A stretch of DNA of 64,000 bases, taken from Drosophila miranda (lineage: Eukaryota > Arthropoda > Insecta > Diptera > Drosophilidae). Made by a program: the position numbers and the translations under genes. Below, piece by piece: positions 1 to 10,612 of this stretch. The stretch lies in contig NC_046676.1 of NCBI RefSeq assembly GCF_003369915.1, positions 24,738,001 to 24,802,000 of the forward strand, in the 5' to 3' direction. Position 1 is the stretch's first letter. Each line of letters opens with the position of its first letter. The notes under the pieces are model-generated. The model ran no database searches. It had not been told where the DNA came from and worked only from the letters and a program-made list of their open reading frames with translations.

Positions 1-1079
1 TGTACCAGTGCACGAGTATCTATGTGTTTTCTGCTCATTTTCCTCGCAGCATTTTCGGTCGTTTTATTCTCGAAAATTTGCGAAATTTGGTTTTTCAGTT
101 TATCGCTGGCATTTAAGGCGTTCGAAACGCGCACAAAATTTGATCGAAAGAAAGATATATTGTTGTGTGGAAAACTGCGTGAGATTTTCTCGATTAAAGT
201 CAAAGAAAAAACATAGGAAATGGAAATACAATTTATCAAGAGTGTTTAAATTTGTGTGTGTGTGAAAAAGCGATCGAGAAAAACGAATAGAAGAAAATAA
301 TTTGAAATATGTTAAAGTTTAAGTTCAAACTTTGAAAAATTAGCAACAAAAAAAGTGCAATAAAACAAGACAAATCACACAAATTAATATAAAATACCTA
401 TACCTAAAAGAATAATTTGCCTTACTTTTAAAGAAAATCCAAAACCATATTTCACAAGCTTGTGAATAAATATATGAGCAAATTGACAGATTATCGATCG
501 CGTTGGGAACCCTATTTATCAGTTTTCATCGACAAAATGTAAGTGGAAGTGGATACAGATACATTTACGAGTACTCCTCGTATTATAGATATGCTTTCAT
601 CTATACCTGAACCTGAAGAGGCGCCCAATACCATATACATATGTACATATGTATGTATGTACATATATACATACATATATCTGGTAGATGGTTTATGTGT
701 ACTATATAGGGAAACGGATTATTTATCACTGCCATCCTTGACAATGGCCGACAGTCGGCAGTCGAGAGAGAGCAACAGAGATATAGGCAATCGTTGTGTC
801 ATAAATATTTTTAAACATACCCAAGAGATCTCCCTCTCTCGCCCTCGCAGTCGCCCTCTCCCTCTCTTTCTCTTGGCTGTTTCTGTTTTTTAAAAACAAT
901 ACATTTTAAAGCCTCTTAGTTAATGTTCTAAATCGGGACATGGATTCACCCGCACCGCATGCAACACTCGCACCCGAGTGCGGGGGCAGATACTAATTAA
1001 ATAAGTGGCATTACCTGACTGATTCCCCCTTCTCTCTTTCCTTCCGAAGGTCTGCAGTTGTGACAAATGATGGCCTAAA
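1..1079 (+). other. Tab2: Tab2 5' leader region with a probable leader intron
   Basis: No coding gene is seen here. An AT-rich stretch runs to a good splice donor (AAAT|GTAAGT, GT at 539-540). A pyrimidine-rich tract at about 1026-1048 precedes AG at 1049, with a second possible AG at 1057, just upstream of the Tab2 ATG at 1080. I read this as a leader exon ending at 538, an intron of about 510 bases, and a short second leader piece. The intron has TATG/TACATA microsatellites (about 630-680) and CT-rich tracts (about 828-870). The transcription start was not located. The short frames in this stretch have no ATG context or family signature and I take them as chance. Confidence 0.4.
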
Positions 1080-4000
1080 ATGGCGGCTACACCACCAATG
1101 CCGCCCGGATCAAACAGTTACCAATTGAATGGCACCAGCATCACCAGCAGTAGCCTTCCAGCAGAAGGAAATACCAGAGGAAGGAGCAGCAGCAACAATA
1201 TAACCGAGGCAATCCATCAGCACTTTCTGAGGAAGAAGGACGCCGCTCCATCGACAAGTCAGAGGAGACGCTGCGGCAGCTATGAGCAGCTGGAGCTGCT
1301 GGAGCATTCACAGCCAGCAGCAGCAGCAGAGGCAGCAGCAGAAGCAGAGCCAGAGGCAGGCCGCAAGCAGAGCACGTCCTGCCACTGCACGAACATTAGT
1401 ATCATGCACCTGTTCCACGAGATGAAGCAGGAGTTCCCCACGATACCCGATGCCATTGTGACGCAGTGCGTCAGCGAGAATTGCCATCAGCGCGAGAACT
1501 GTATACAGATGTTGAAGAAGGAACTGGCTTTGCATCCGATACCTGTCCAGAGCTACCCGGCCAAGGTGTTGCAACAGCAGCAACAACAGCAGCAACAGAG
1601 GCAGGCCAAGCCTCCCACCCCACTAAAGCCGTCGAGAGTGGCACCCGCACAGCCCCCAGAACTGAGTCAGAGTCCGAGCCAGAATGGGAATGGGAATGGG
1701 AATGGGAATGGCAATGGCAATGGCAATGGCGATGCCAGCCCCAGCCCCACTCACAGTCCGAGTCCCCAGCCCCGGCAGCGACCAACCACGCTCAATCTGC
1801 AGCGCCAACTGAACGCCCAGCTGCAGCAGAAGATCCAACAGCGACAGCTGCGGCAGCAGCGCGACCTGCAGCCACCGCAGCTGACGCCCACGTCGCTGAA
1901 CAAGCCGCTGCGTCGGGCGCCACCCCTGCCGCCGCCACCGGGCCCGCCGCTGGCCCCAAAGCCGAGCTTCTCCAACGATTCCTCCTGCCTCACCAGCCCC
2001 ATGAGCTCCAGCGAATCGGAATTCTCACTCAACGCCGTCTCCTTATCATCGCCGACGTCAGCAACAAGAGCAGCAGTAGCGGCAGCAACGGCAGCGACAG
2101 CAACAACGTCTCAACAGGCCTCTCCGGTCCGACACCGTTCAGTCATCAATCTGCAGCCGGTACTGCCGTATGCACGCGATTTCCTCAGCAACAGCAGTGC
2201 CCTCTCGCCAGCGTTGACGCCACCGACGCTGCCCGGCTCCCCAGGCTCTGCCGTCTCGCCGGGTCGCAAGAGCTTCACCTCGCTCAATCTCACGCTGCGC
2301 CAGCCGACCGGCGGCGCCCAGTCCGCGATCGACATCACCGCCGGCCCGGCGCCTAGTGGCCAGGGCAGCGGCATCACCTACTCGAGCGTTAGTTTCGACG
2401 CCCGCCGGGGGACGCACAAGAATTTCCAGCTGACGGTCACCGACGAGGGTAGTGTCTTTAGCGCGGGCTGCATCCGTCCCCAGGCACCGTACGCCGCCAC
2501 CGCGTGTGAGCCGCAGCAGCCAGCAGTTCCTCCGCCACGCCAGCCCCCGTCGGCAGCGGCGGCGGCGTCGCTTCTCTCCACCGATGGACTTTCACCGTCG
2601 GACTGTGACATGCCGGAAGTATTCCCCTATCCCACGCAGGCTCAGAACCACGTTGTCGCCTCCAACTACAACACGAACCATGCCGCGGACACCAGCAAAG
2701 GCAACGACAACAGCGGCAACAGCAGCAACGACAGCAGCCCCGTCAGCATGCCCCTCTATGCGGGGGTCCTCGAGGAGTGCGATCCTGAAGGTGGGTTTCA
2801 CGATCAACCCCAGGAAAACCCTAGAGAAGCACTAGTTCAGTCGAAGGCTATCTCTGGGCATTGCATTGTAATTTCCATCATTTCATTTCCGTGTGGCACA
2901 TGTCCGATGTCAAGTGCTTTTCCACTTTATTCCTACACATGTACCGACATGGGTTCCAATGTGCTTTACGGCCTTATCGAGCCACCCAGACGACGTCGTA
3001 GTTTCTGTCGGTGTTTTTCGATGTGTTCGGTTATCGGTGGAGGTCCGCCGCAGTATTGTTTACAATTGATAAGGAAATTGGAATTACGCCCCAAAATAAA
3101 ATTAGCGCGAGCTCGCTCTCTGCCAAAAAGAGCGCAGAGCATTTATTCGTAGAAAATTCTCAGCAAACGTCTTACCAAAAGCTAACAGATTGCCAGCTTA
3201 TGTACAAGGGTAGGGATCTAGCGAAGACGATACGCAGACGAGCAGAGCAGCCAAAGAGAACTGAAACTCCGCGTGTGCTAAGGTATTAAGGTATTGACGT
3301 CACGGAATAAAATAGAATAGAATTGAACACTGAAGACAGTAGACAGTAGATGGTAGGCAGCAGACGGTAGTTGGTATTCGGTTATCAGGTGAGAGAATAT
3401 AATCAATTTCGCGGCAGTTTAATTGAGCCTTGAATCAGTCTTTCTGTCCTTCCCTTCCACTATCACTGTGTGCAATTTTCTGTGCAACTTTGTTGCATTT
3501 GATTTACCTTTTTTGCTGAATATACGATACACATACAAAAACCAATCCGATCCGATCCCCCTACTATATATTCCCCCACACATACACATACGATGTATGC
3601 AGATATACATATGTGTAGTACGCTTGTAGGACGCCCACGCGCTCGGAACTTTATAGATTGAAATGTCTTTTGTCTGGCTTCTGCTTTGGCCGGCTGTGTT
3701 TTCCCCACTCTCTCTCGGGCTCTCTTTCTTCGACGTTCAAGTTCACGGCGAAACAGAGAAGAGTAGGTGGGGAAAATAGAGTAATCGCCTCTGGGAACGG
3801 GGCATTAAGCATACGCAGCGTGGGCCCAACCGAGCTGACGGCTGGCATTTCCACTTTGACATTTAATCACGCGACAATCCACGTCCGACGACCATTAGAA
3901 GCACTTTAAATGTCGTCGCCTTTTAGCCGGAATTCAATTTGGAATTCGGGGACACTTTTCGCCCATTAATGAATTAATTTTTCAATTAAAATGATACCCA

Positions 4001-6363
4001 TTCCCTCGTCCAACACATGAGATAGAGAGATGAGACGAGATCCCTTGGCCCACTGCCCTGTAGGCTATTTCCGTTGGAGATCTATCAGAGGCGCGTCTAA
4101 AAATAATCAAAAAAGTCGAAAAGTCGCACAAATCAAAATACGAAATGCATCAGAAGATCATTCTATTTATACATAAACACTAAAAGAGAACAGGATAGGG
4201 TATATTGGATCCGAGTAGATGTAGGTAACAGCCAGATGTAAGTGTTTCCGAATACGCGTATATTTATTCATGATCATCATCAATAGCCGAAACGATATAG
4301 TCATTTCTGTCTGTCAGATCAGGCTTGTTTGCTGCATAGTGTTCACTTCTCACAGACTTAAAGAACTACAGCAACTGGATCCTGTGGCCAGGCTACTGTA
4401 ATATCTGAAGTGTATTTTTGCCCCCACTAATGGCGGAATGAAGAAAACCATTTGCGGTGATGACTCCTCTGCTTCGCGGTCGCTCTCTCTCTCTCTCTCT
4501 CTGCTCCTTTTCCTTTTGCAGAGAGACAGACGAAGAGATATCAATTGATGAAATAGCTAAGGTCCTTCATAATATTGTAGCAGCTTAAGGACAAAGTCTT
4601 CTCCTATCTTTCTGCTCACGAGGTAATGTACTCGTGGGATATCCAGGATTACCAAAATTTCGTGGTCACTACTTATGTCAGGGGCTTCTACTATGCATTC
4701 TGAAGTATCAGAAGACAGCACGAGGCCACGAAACATTTTGAGGAGACTCGATTTGAACGATGCTATCAATCAATGACAAGCCCCACCCACTCTACCCACT
4801 CTCCAATTTATACTTGCGCTCGAAATAATATTTAAATAGAGCTTTGTAGAGATGTGTGAATTATTTCCATTTTATTAAAGAATGATATTATGATTATTTA
4901 CATATACGCTACTAAATTTTAAACTTTTTCCAAAACAAATTTTATTGGAAAAATAATGCATATTCGTCGCATACCTTTCGTTAATTCCGTTATATTGAGC
5001 AAAATAATATAATTTTTTTGTTACCGATTTTCTTTCGTAGACATAAATTATTATTAGATTGATTTTCGGTTGTGCTGTGGCTCTTCCCATGCTCTGCTTG
5101 CGCATTTTCACTAAATTTATCTTTCGCTTTAAATATAAATTCTGTTTATGAACCGAACCGAACCTTCTCCTTCCCTGCGGCAGGCAGGGCAGGCAGAGGC
5201 ACGAGAGTATTTTTAGCTGCAAAACAGAGTAATAAAATGTGAGGTATTGGCCAGTAAAAATAACTTTCGGCCAACATTCGGCATTGCGAAATCGCAAACA
5301 CAATTTTTGTTGCCAGGCAACAGCAGAACTTTCAATTCCAATTCCATAATTGATCGATTAACCATTTGTTAAACACTTTTTTTCTATTTTTTTCATTCTT
5401 GCTTTCAGCTCGAGCAGCGACCATTGAGCGGCAGAAGCAGCGGCGCGATAAGCTGGCCAATGTTTTGCGGGACAACAAGAAGCGACTGCTGGTCCTGGAG
5501 CAGGAGATCAACATACTGACCGAGCCCGTACCGGTGGGCGAATCTGAAAGACTGGATAGAGATATCAAGAAACTGACTGAGGACTGCCAGCGGCTGCTCA
5601 ATTTGATCAACGGTGAGCCCCGAGTGCGGTTCCCTAGACAAAGCTAATACTAATCAATATTTATTTTGTAGAACCGCAAGCGAATGGGTCTGGTCCTGCG
5701 CCAAATTCCATGAATCGTCAGCACTCGGCCCCAGCCAACAATAACCAGCAGCAGCCACAGCCATTCCCACGCCAACGACAGGCTGGTCGCTCCCAGGCGC
5801 CGCCCAGCTCGTTGCGTCTGCACTCTGTGCCGGCCCAGACAACGGCCCAGCCGGGCCCTGATTTTGTGCAGCACCACAGCAGTGCTCCGACGTCGGCGTG
5901 CCTGACGCCCCAGCAGCAGCAGCAACTCCAGCTGCAACAGGAGCCGCCGCCTACGTATGCCCAGTACTACCAGTTCCAGCAATATCTGCAGCAGCAGCGA
6001 CAGCAGCAGCTCCAACAATTTCAACTGCAACAGCAGCAGCAGGCGCAGCAGCAACAACAGCAGATGCCAGTGCAGCGTCCAGTAAACGACGAGGAAGAAT
6101 ACCTATCAGACTCGGACGTGGACGAGGATGAGGAGCCACTTGACATGTGGGCCTGCAATATGTGTACATTCCGCAATCATCCGCAATTGAATATTTGCGA
6201 GGCCTGTGAGAACGTTAGGATCCAGCCGGGTATGATACGCATTGTACCTAGCGGAAGTGGCCCTGGAGCTGCTGATGGAGCTGCTGGCACCTCCACTGGG
6301 AGCCTCGAGCAGCAGCAGCAGCAACCGCAGCAGCCCCAGCAGCCATATGCCTTGCATACATAA
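1080..6363 (+). CDS. Tab2: TAK1-binding protein 2 (TAB2), three coding exons
   Basis: Adaptor that bridges K63-linked ubiquitin chains to the kinase TAK1 in the Imd/NF-kB and JNK branches of fly immune signalling; cytoplasmic. Exons 1080-2790, 5409-5612 and 5672-6363 join in phase 1 at both introns and give about 868 residues. An N-terminal CUE domain lies at about 105-155 (from NISIMHLFHEM). A long low-complexity middle follows, rich in Q, S, P and (NG)n. Exon 2 (residues about 571-638) is a charged coiled coil, the TAK1-facing part in this family. The C-terminal NZF finger is at about 798-825 (WACNMC ... CEAC, four cysteines intact). The frame runs on past the 2790 donor to 3152, but that tail is intronic. 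The 3' part, from mid exon 2, is duplicated downstream at 11504. Family assignment is secure; the exact start is the first ATG in a good context. Confidence 0.92.
1682..1735 (+). repeat. Coding hexanucleotide repeat AATGGG/AATGGC in Tab2
   Basis: Eight or so copies of a six-base unit (AATGGG, then AATGGC) sit in the first Tab2 coding exon and encode alternating Asn-Gly. The switch between two third-base variants along the array suggests stepwise expansion. The tract lies in the disordered linker between CUE domain and coiled coil, so length change is likely tolerated. Confidence 0.85.
2791..5408 (+). other. Tab2 intron 1 (coding), no convincing gene inside
   Basis: This 2.6 kb intron begins GTGGGT and ends TTTCAG. 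It holds CT/GA-rich microsatellite (about 4480-4502), AT-rich stretches and a GGCAGGCAGGGCAGGCAG tract near 5178-5195. One minus-strand frame at 4557-4736 from ATG would give 59 residues; it has no recognisable domain and I do not call it a gene. Confidence 0.6.
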
Positions 6364-6699
6364 CCCATCCAGAAACGGAATGCAAAGTTCTCCTAACATG
6401 CATGCGCTCGCTTTTGATTGCTTACCCAACAGCCTGCATGTGTCCCGCTGATAATGGTGGACTTTGAAACTGTGATAGCATTTAAATTAGTATCGTGTGG
6501 CTCTGGCCCTGGGCCCGGCTCGATAAATTGGGGCTCTCAACCTGAAAGACATGTCCTAGCCAGCCCCTTCAATTTATGATTTATTTATATTGCAAGTGCC
6601 TCAGCAACAGCATTACGTTAACGATAGAATTAACAGAAACAGTTGCATAGCTTTAAGCAATGAAACGAAACAAAGTTTATTATTTTTAGCAACTTGATC

Positions 6700-6705
6700 A
6701 ATAAA
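6700..6705 (+). terminator. Tab2: Polyadenylation signal AATAAA of Tab2
   Basis: AATAAA lies 337 bases after the Tab2 stop codon, in an AT-rich stretch. It is the first canonical hexamer downstream of the stop. The same signal recurs in the second unit. Confidence 0.6.
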
Positions 6706-7696
6706 GAACGTTATTTAAATATTTAAACACGCTACGCCTTACATGTCGCTTCACATGTTCTTCACGCTCGTTGGTTGAGCGCAGAATATATGTATGTATG
6801 TATATTTTATTTTGTGGCCCACTCTCTACTTTTAGCCCCAGTGCTGAGTCGTGAGGATATACATATAACGCTCTCGCCAGGCGAAAATCGTGAGTAGAAC
6901 TTGGTGGAGTAGAACCCACGAGATCCCAGAATTTTAGAGTAAACTGAATCCTCTCTCTCTCTCTCTCTTGTGCAGGTATTATACACTCCTGGATACTATC
7001 ATGACAATTGGCCAAACGCTCACCATAATCACCCAGACAAATCCAGAGATATTTATTTGTAGTTCGTTAATCTACTCTACGTATATTTTATTATCTAATT
7101 TGCTCTTTTGGTAACTTATTGGTAAAAAAATTTGTATATAATACTTATGCTAAGAGAATATTTAGTCAAATGCTGCTGGCAGCAATTATCTGTATTTCTA
7201 TACTAGCTAGGCCATTATCATACCTTGATTCTATAAGAAAAGACTTTTAGTAACGTGTCGCATCTGAAACTAGGAAATAATTTTCGAAATGGAATACATG
7301 TACATTTGGTAGGTAATTACATGGAGAAAAATAACTCAGTTGGGGTTTTCTATAAGAAAACAAAAAACACAGAAACAGCCAACAAGCTAATAATCTTTTG
7401 TAAGCTTATCAAAGGCCGCATATTTAACGAAATTAAAATGCAAGTTGAAAAAACTTGTTTCGTGATTTGGAAATATTGGAAAAAGAGTTGATGCTTTTAT
7501 TTATTTATTATTTTCAACCATTTCTTTGACTTGCTCACTCCAACTGGAAAACCATAGATTTTTCCTCATGTTTTGAATGAATGCTTGATTTAAAAAATGG
7601 TATTTTGAACGATCGATCGTTTTTATTTGTAAGATATGAATATTAGTTTAAGATTTACTCATCGATAGTATTATAAGAAATACCAATGTACTCGAT

Positions 7697-7729
7697 ATAT
7701 CGATACTTGTCCTCGACAAGTATCGATAT
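7697..7729. promoter_or_regulatory. 33-base palindrome with paired TATCGATA (DRE/BEAF-type) sites
   Basis: Two 15-base perfect inverted arms (ATATCGATACTTGTC and its complement) flank a CTC spacer. Each arm contains TATCGATA, the core of the DNA replication-related element bound by DREF, and CGATA, the core bound by the boundary factor BEAF-32. A further TCGATA lies about 30 bases upstream (near 7663). Inverted CGATA pairs between two genes are typical of BEAF-type boundary/promoter elements. The assignment to these factors rests on motif identity only. Confidence 0.5.
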
Positions 7730-7929
7730 GCCAACACACATTCATTCGAATACGACGATCAAGAAAGAAGAACATATAATAAAACCGTGCTATTAAAAGT
7801 TTACAGATTGTTCTATTTATTTTCAAAATAATTACATATATTATTAGTAAAATTATATTTTACCGCCGATATTTATCTTGCTTATCGTTATGTATAGTCA
7901 AAAGTCGCGGGTATATCTGATCACTAACC

Positions 7930-7949
7930 ATACAGTATATATACTGTAT
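7930..7949. repeat. 20-base perfect palindrome ATACAGTATATATACTGTAT
   Basis: The 20 bases read identically on both strands. It lies about 200 bases after the DRE-type palindrome, upstream of the F-box gene, and is unchanged in the second unit at 13987-14006. No factor is proposed. Confidence 0.7.
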
Positions 7950-8179
7950 ACAGTGATATATATAACGGAAACTGAGTCAACAGAAGAAAATATCCGCACC
8001 ATTTGAATATTTTCGACAGTCTAAAATAATATCTTGGTATATTTGATCAATTTCATCAATCTATTAAAATAGCAAATAAAACAAATCTCTTAGGCGCTGT
8101 ACTCTAGCCCATCAGTTGTCATCACTGATTTCTTGCCAGCTCTCTCCTGCAACGACAACATGAGTCGTAATTTTGAATT

Positions 8180-8427
8180 GGCTACAGAATGGGGTATGGA
8201 CATCAGGCAAAAACAGGAGAAATATACTGAATTGGTATATATAAAAATACTGCGGTCATACTTTGTCACTCACTTTACGTTAACACTTAAACGTAAACAA
8301 AACAAAACAAAACAAGGCACAATTTAATAAAGTAAATGAAAATATTTGAATCTCTATTAATTTTTGGTGGTGGTCCTGGGCCGTTTTTGCTGATGTCCAT
8401 ACCCTATTTTTCCTCCCATTATGTAGC
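8180..8427 (+). repeat. Inverted-repeat element, copy upstream of F-box gene 1
   Basis: A left arm (about 8180-8216) and a right arm (about 8371-8427) share the inverted core GGGTATGGACA (8192-8202) and TGTCCATACCC (8394-8404), 191 bases apart. Both arms are clearly related to a second element at 32507-32718. There the left arm here matches the right arm there on the opposite strand, and vice versa, so the second element is the reverse complement of this one. It could be a small non-autonomous transposon remnant or a shared promoter module; the sequence does not decide. Confidence 0.55.
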
Positions 8428-8560
8428 AAATATGTAGTTACCGTGTAGTTGTAGAAGCCATGTAATTGTAAATGTAAACTGATACAAATTAACATTGATT
8501 CAAATAAATCGAGTCTCGGACTAACTTTTTGTATAAAATTGGACTAAAATCTGTGAAAAT

Positions 8561-10612
8561 ATGGCCCATTTTGTCAACAATCTATGTAAGTCGTAGAAAG
8601 AAAGTATGCAGTTATCCTATGCAAGTTCGCACAAACGCACTCCTATTCGTTGTTGCCAAATTCTTGCACACATTGCACGCACTTCGGTTTTGCCATTGTC
8701 ATTGCAGCGGAACAGAACTATTACTTCAAGAATGGTATTGCCTACACAGAAGACCACATTCCAGTGCTGAAGCTGTATTTATGCAAGATCCCACCGGATG
8801 TAAGTGTCCGCGTCCCCCTTTTGTCAAGCTTTACTCTGAAACAATACACTGTCCTGTCTCATCGCAGCTAAATCAATCTACGCTGCATGCGCACTTATCA
8901 AACTATGGACGCGTTTTGCAAATAAAACTCTTTCGTGGTGGTGGTAGACATGCTACTGGCAGATCAAATCGCTTTTCCCACCAGACTGGCTGTGTGTTTT
9001 ATGAGAATCCCAAGGATGCAGCAAAGTGAGTATGCCGGCCGCACTACTGTGTGTGTGAGTACATCCCCTGATATTCTGCATTTTTAGAGCCTTGCACAGC
9101 CGGATACACCATGTAAACGGTCGGCGATTCAATGTGCAGGCCAGCGATAGCTGGCATCAGCCAGATGCCTACGGAACGGACGACCAGGAGGAAGCAAATC
9201 AACTGTGTCCTTTCATTTTGAATGTAAACGATCTCTGCTTAGAGATGATTATGAAGCATCTCCCAATGCAAGACCAGACGGTCTTCGCTCGGACATGCCT
9301 TCGCTTCCGCGCTATCTATCAGCAGGCCACGGCCAGACTGCACAAATCAATTGATTTGTACGATTTTAAGAATATGACTTTCTGGGACCTCCGAGAATTT
9401 TTCAATTTGTCCGGTCCTTATGTTCAGCACATTACCGGCGTGATTCCGCCGATGCGCTTTCAGCGCTTGTGCGACTTTCTTTCGAACAATTGTTCGAATT
9501 TAAAGTCCTTGAAGCTGTACAGCAGCCCGTTGACTTCGCGAAATATGCACAGGATCTTCGCCAAGATGACCAAGCTGGAGGAGCTGGAGCTGCCGCAGAA
9601 TCAGCTGACTGATGAGTGCATCTCGGCCCTCAGGAACTGTCGGACTCTGCAGGTGCTCAATATTGCCGGCAACCCAATTACCGGTGTAACACTACACGAG
9701 CTCTCCCCTTCCATCCAAACTCTCACTCTGTCCGGATGCCCTCGTTTTCAAGGCCAATGTCTGTCCAAGATTTGCAAGGTGTTAACCAACCTAAAAACCC
9801 TAAACGTGAAGAGAGTTGACACCATGAATTCTCACGTTTTTGAAACGATGATCAAGGAGAACTCGGGCACTTCTTTGGAGGTGCTTTGTATAAGCGCCTT
9901 CCCAAATGAGACATACGAGTACGTGGCCCAGCTGCCAAGCCTCAAGAGCTTGAGAATCTATATCGAATTGCCAGGCCGCACTATACGCTCCGAACTCTTT
10001 CAGGAGCTGGCCGAGCTTAAGGCCGAACAGCTGGAGTGCCTAGAGGTTTATGGGGGCTCCAGTATGTCCGCCGAATTGCTTGTCCAAATTTCCAAACTAA
10101 GAGGTCTGCGCAGTCTTGTTCTACCCCAAGTGTTTGCTATGACTGACAGTTCACTCTCAGTGTTTTCGAGCCTCAAAAAACTAGAGCAGATCAACCTAAA
10201 GTGCAACAGACTGCATGACTCCTCGATTTTGTTTCTGTTCGAATCTTGCCCCAAGCTGCATAGCCTAGGCCTAGAGGATTGCGAAGGAATAAGCGAGAAA
10301 TTGGTACATGGAATCATAAAAAAACTGCGCTTGGACATTGCGAGGAAGGAGAATCAACGAAACTTGCCAGTACAGCTCTGTGTGTCGGACACTCAAGTCA
10401 ACAGTCTCATCGAGTATGTGAGTTCAGTTCTAGACGATATTGTGGATACTCGTTATTTTACTGATAATCTTTTCGTGAAATAGCATCCTGATGTCGCCCC
10501 CAAGGATATCATCGAGGTGAAGCACTTTTGCTTTTGTAACGATGATGACATGTATCCAAACTTTCCCAAATTTATCTTCGACGACTTTGACTTCGAGCCG
10601 GACGATCTATAG
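8561..10612 (+). CDS. RRM-like/F-box/LRR protein, copy 1, with premature stop in acidic tail
   Basis: Probable substrate receptor of an SCF (Skp1-Cul1-F-box) ubiquitin ligase. Exons 8561-8585, 8708-8799, 8868-9025, 9088-10417 and 10484-10612 join in phase. Residues about 24-115 look like an RNA-recognition motif: an RNP2-like LYLCKI, an RNP1-like GCVFY, and the spacing between them. The F-box follows at about 132-173 (FILNVNDLCLEMIMKHL), then leucine-rich repeats at about 225-490. The last intron (10418-10483, GTGAGT to TAG) removes an in-frame stop and leads into an acidic tail. In this copy CTA-TAG at 10607-10612 ends the protein at 577 residues, 42 short of copy 2, which has GAG there. The start ATG has a good context. 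I do not know the fly gene name. The fold calls for RRM and LRR are by eye. Confidence 0.8.

Larger units (their letters stand above)
6706..8560 (+). other. Intergenic region between Tab2 and the first F-box gene
   Basis: AT-rich and without a supported coding gene. It includes a CT microsatellite (about 6951-6968), two long perfect palindromes (annotated separately) and an inverted-repeat element at 8180-8427 (annotated separately). A frame with ATG at 8160 reads 'MSRNFELATEWG...' but overlaps the repeat element and resembles no family known to me. The same region recurs in unit 2 at about 12738-14617 with a few substitutions and two indels. Confidence 0.6.

Noticed and set aside
2791-3152. 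Continuation of the Tab2 first-exon reading frame for 120 codons
   Set aside because: It lies behind a GTGGGT donor, has no TAB2-like content, and the next exons join in phase from 2790.
4557-4769. Minus-strand open frame inside the Tab2 intron with protein-like composition
   Set aside because: Its first codon is TTG; from the first ATG it is only 59 residues, with no domain, no polyadenylation signal nearby and no clear promoter.
8160-8327. Frame starting MSRNFELATEWG before the first F-box gene
   Set aside because: It overlaps the inverted-repeat element, shows no family match, and does not splice into the F-box gene in phase in any way I could find.
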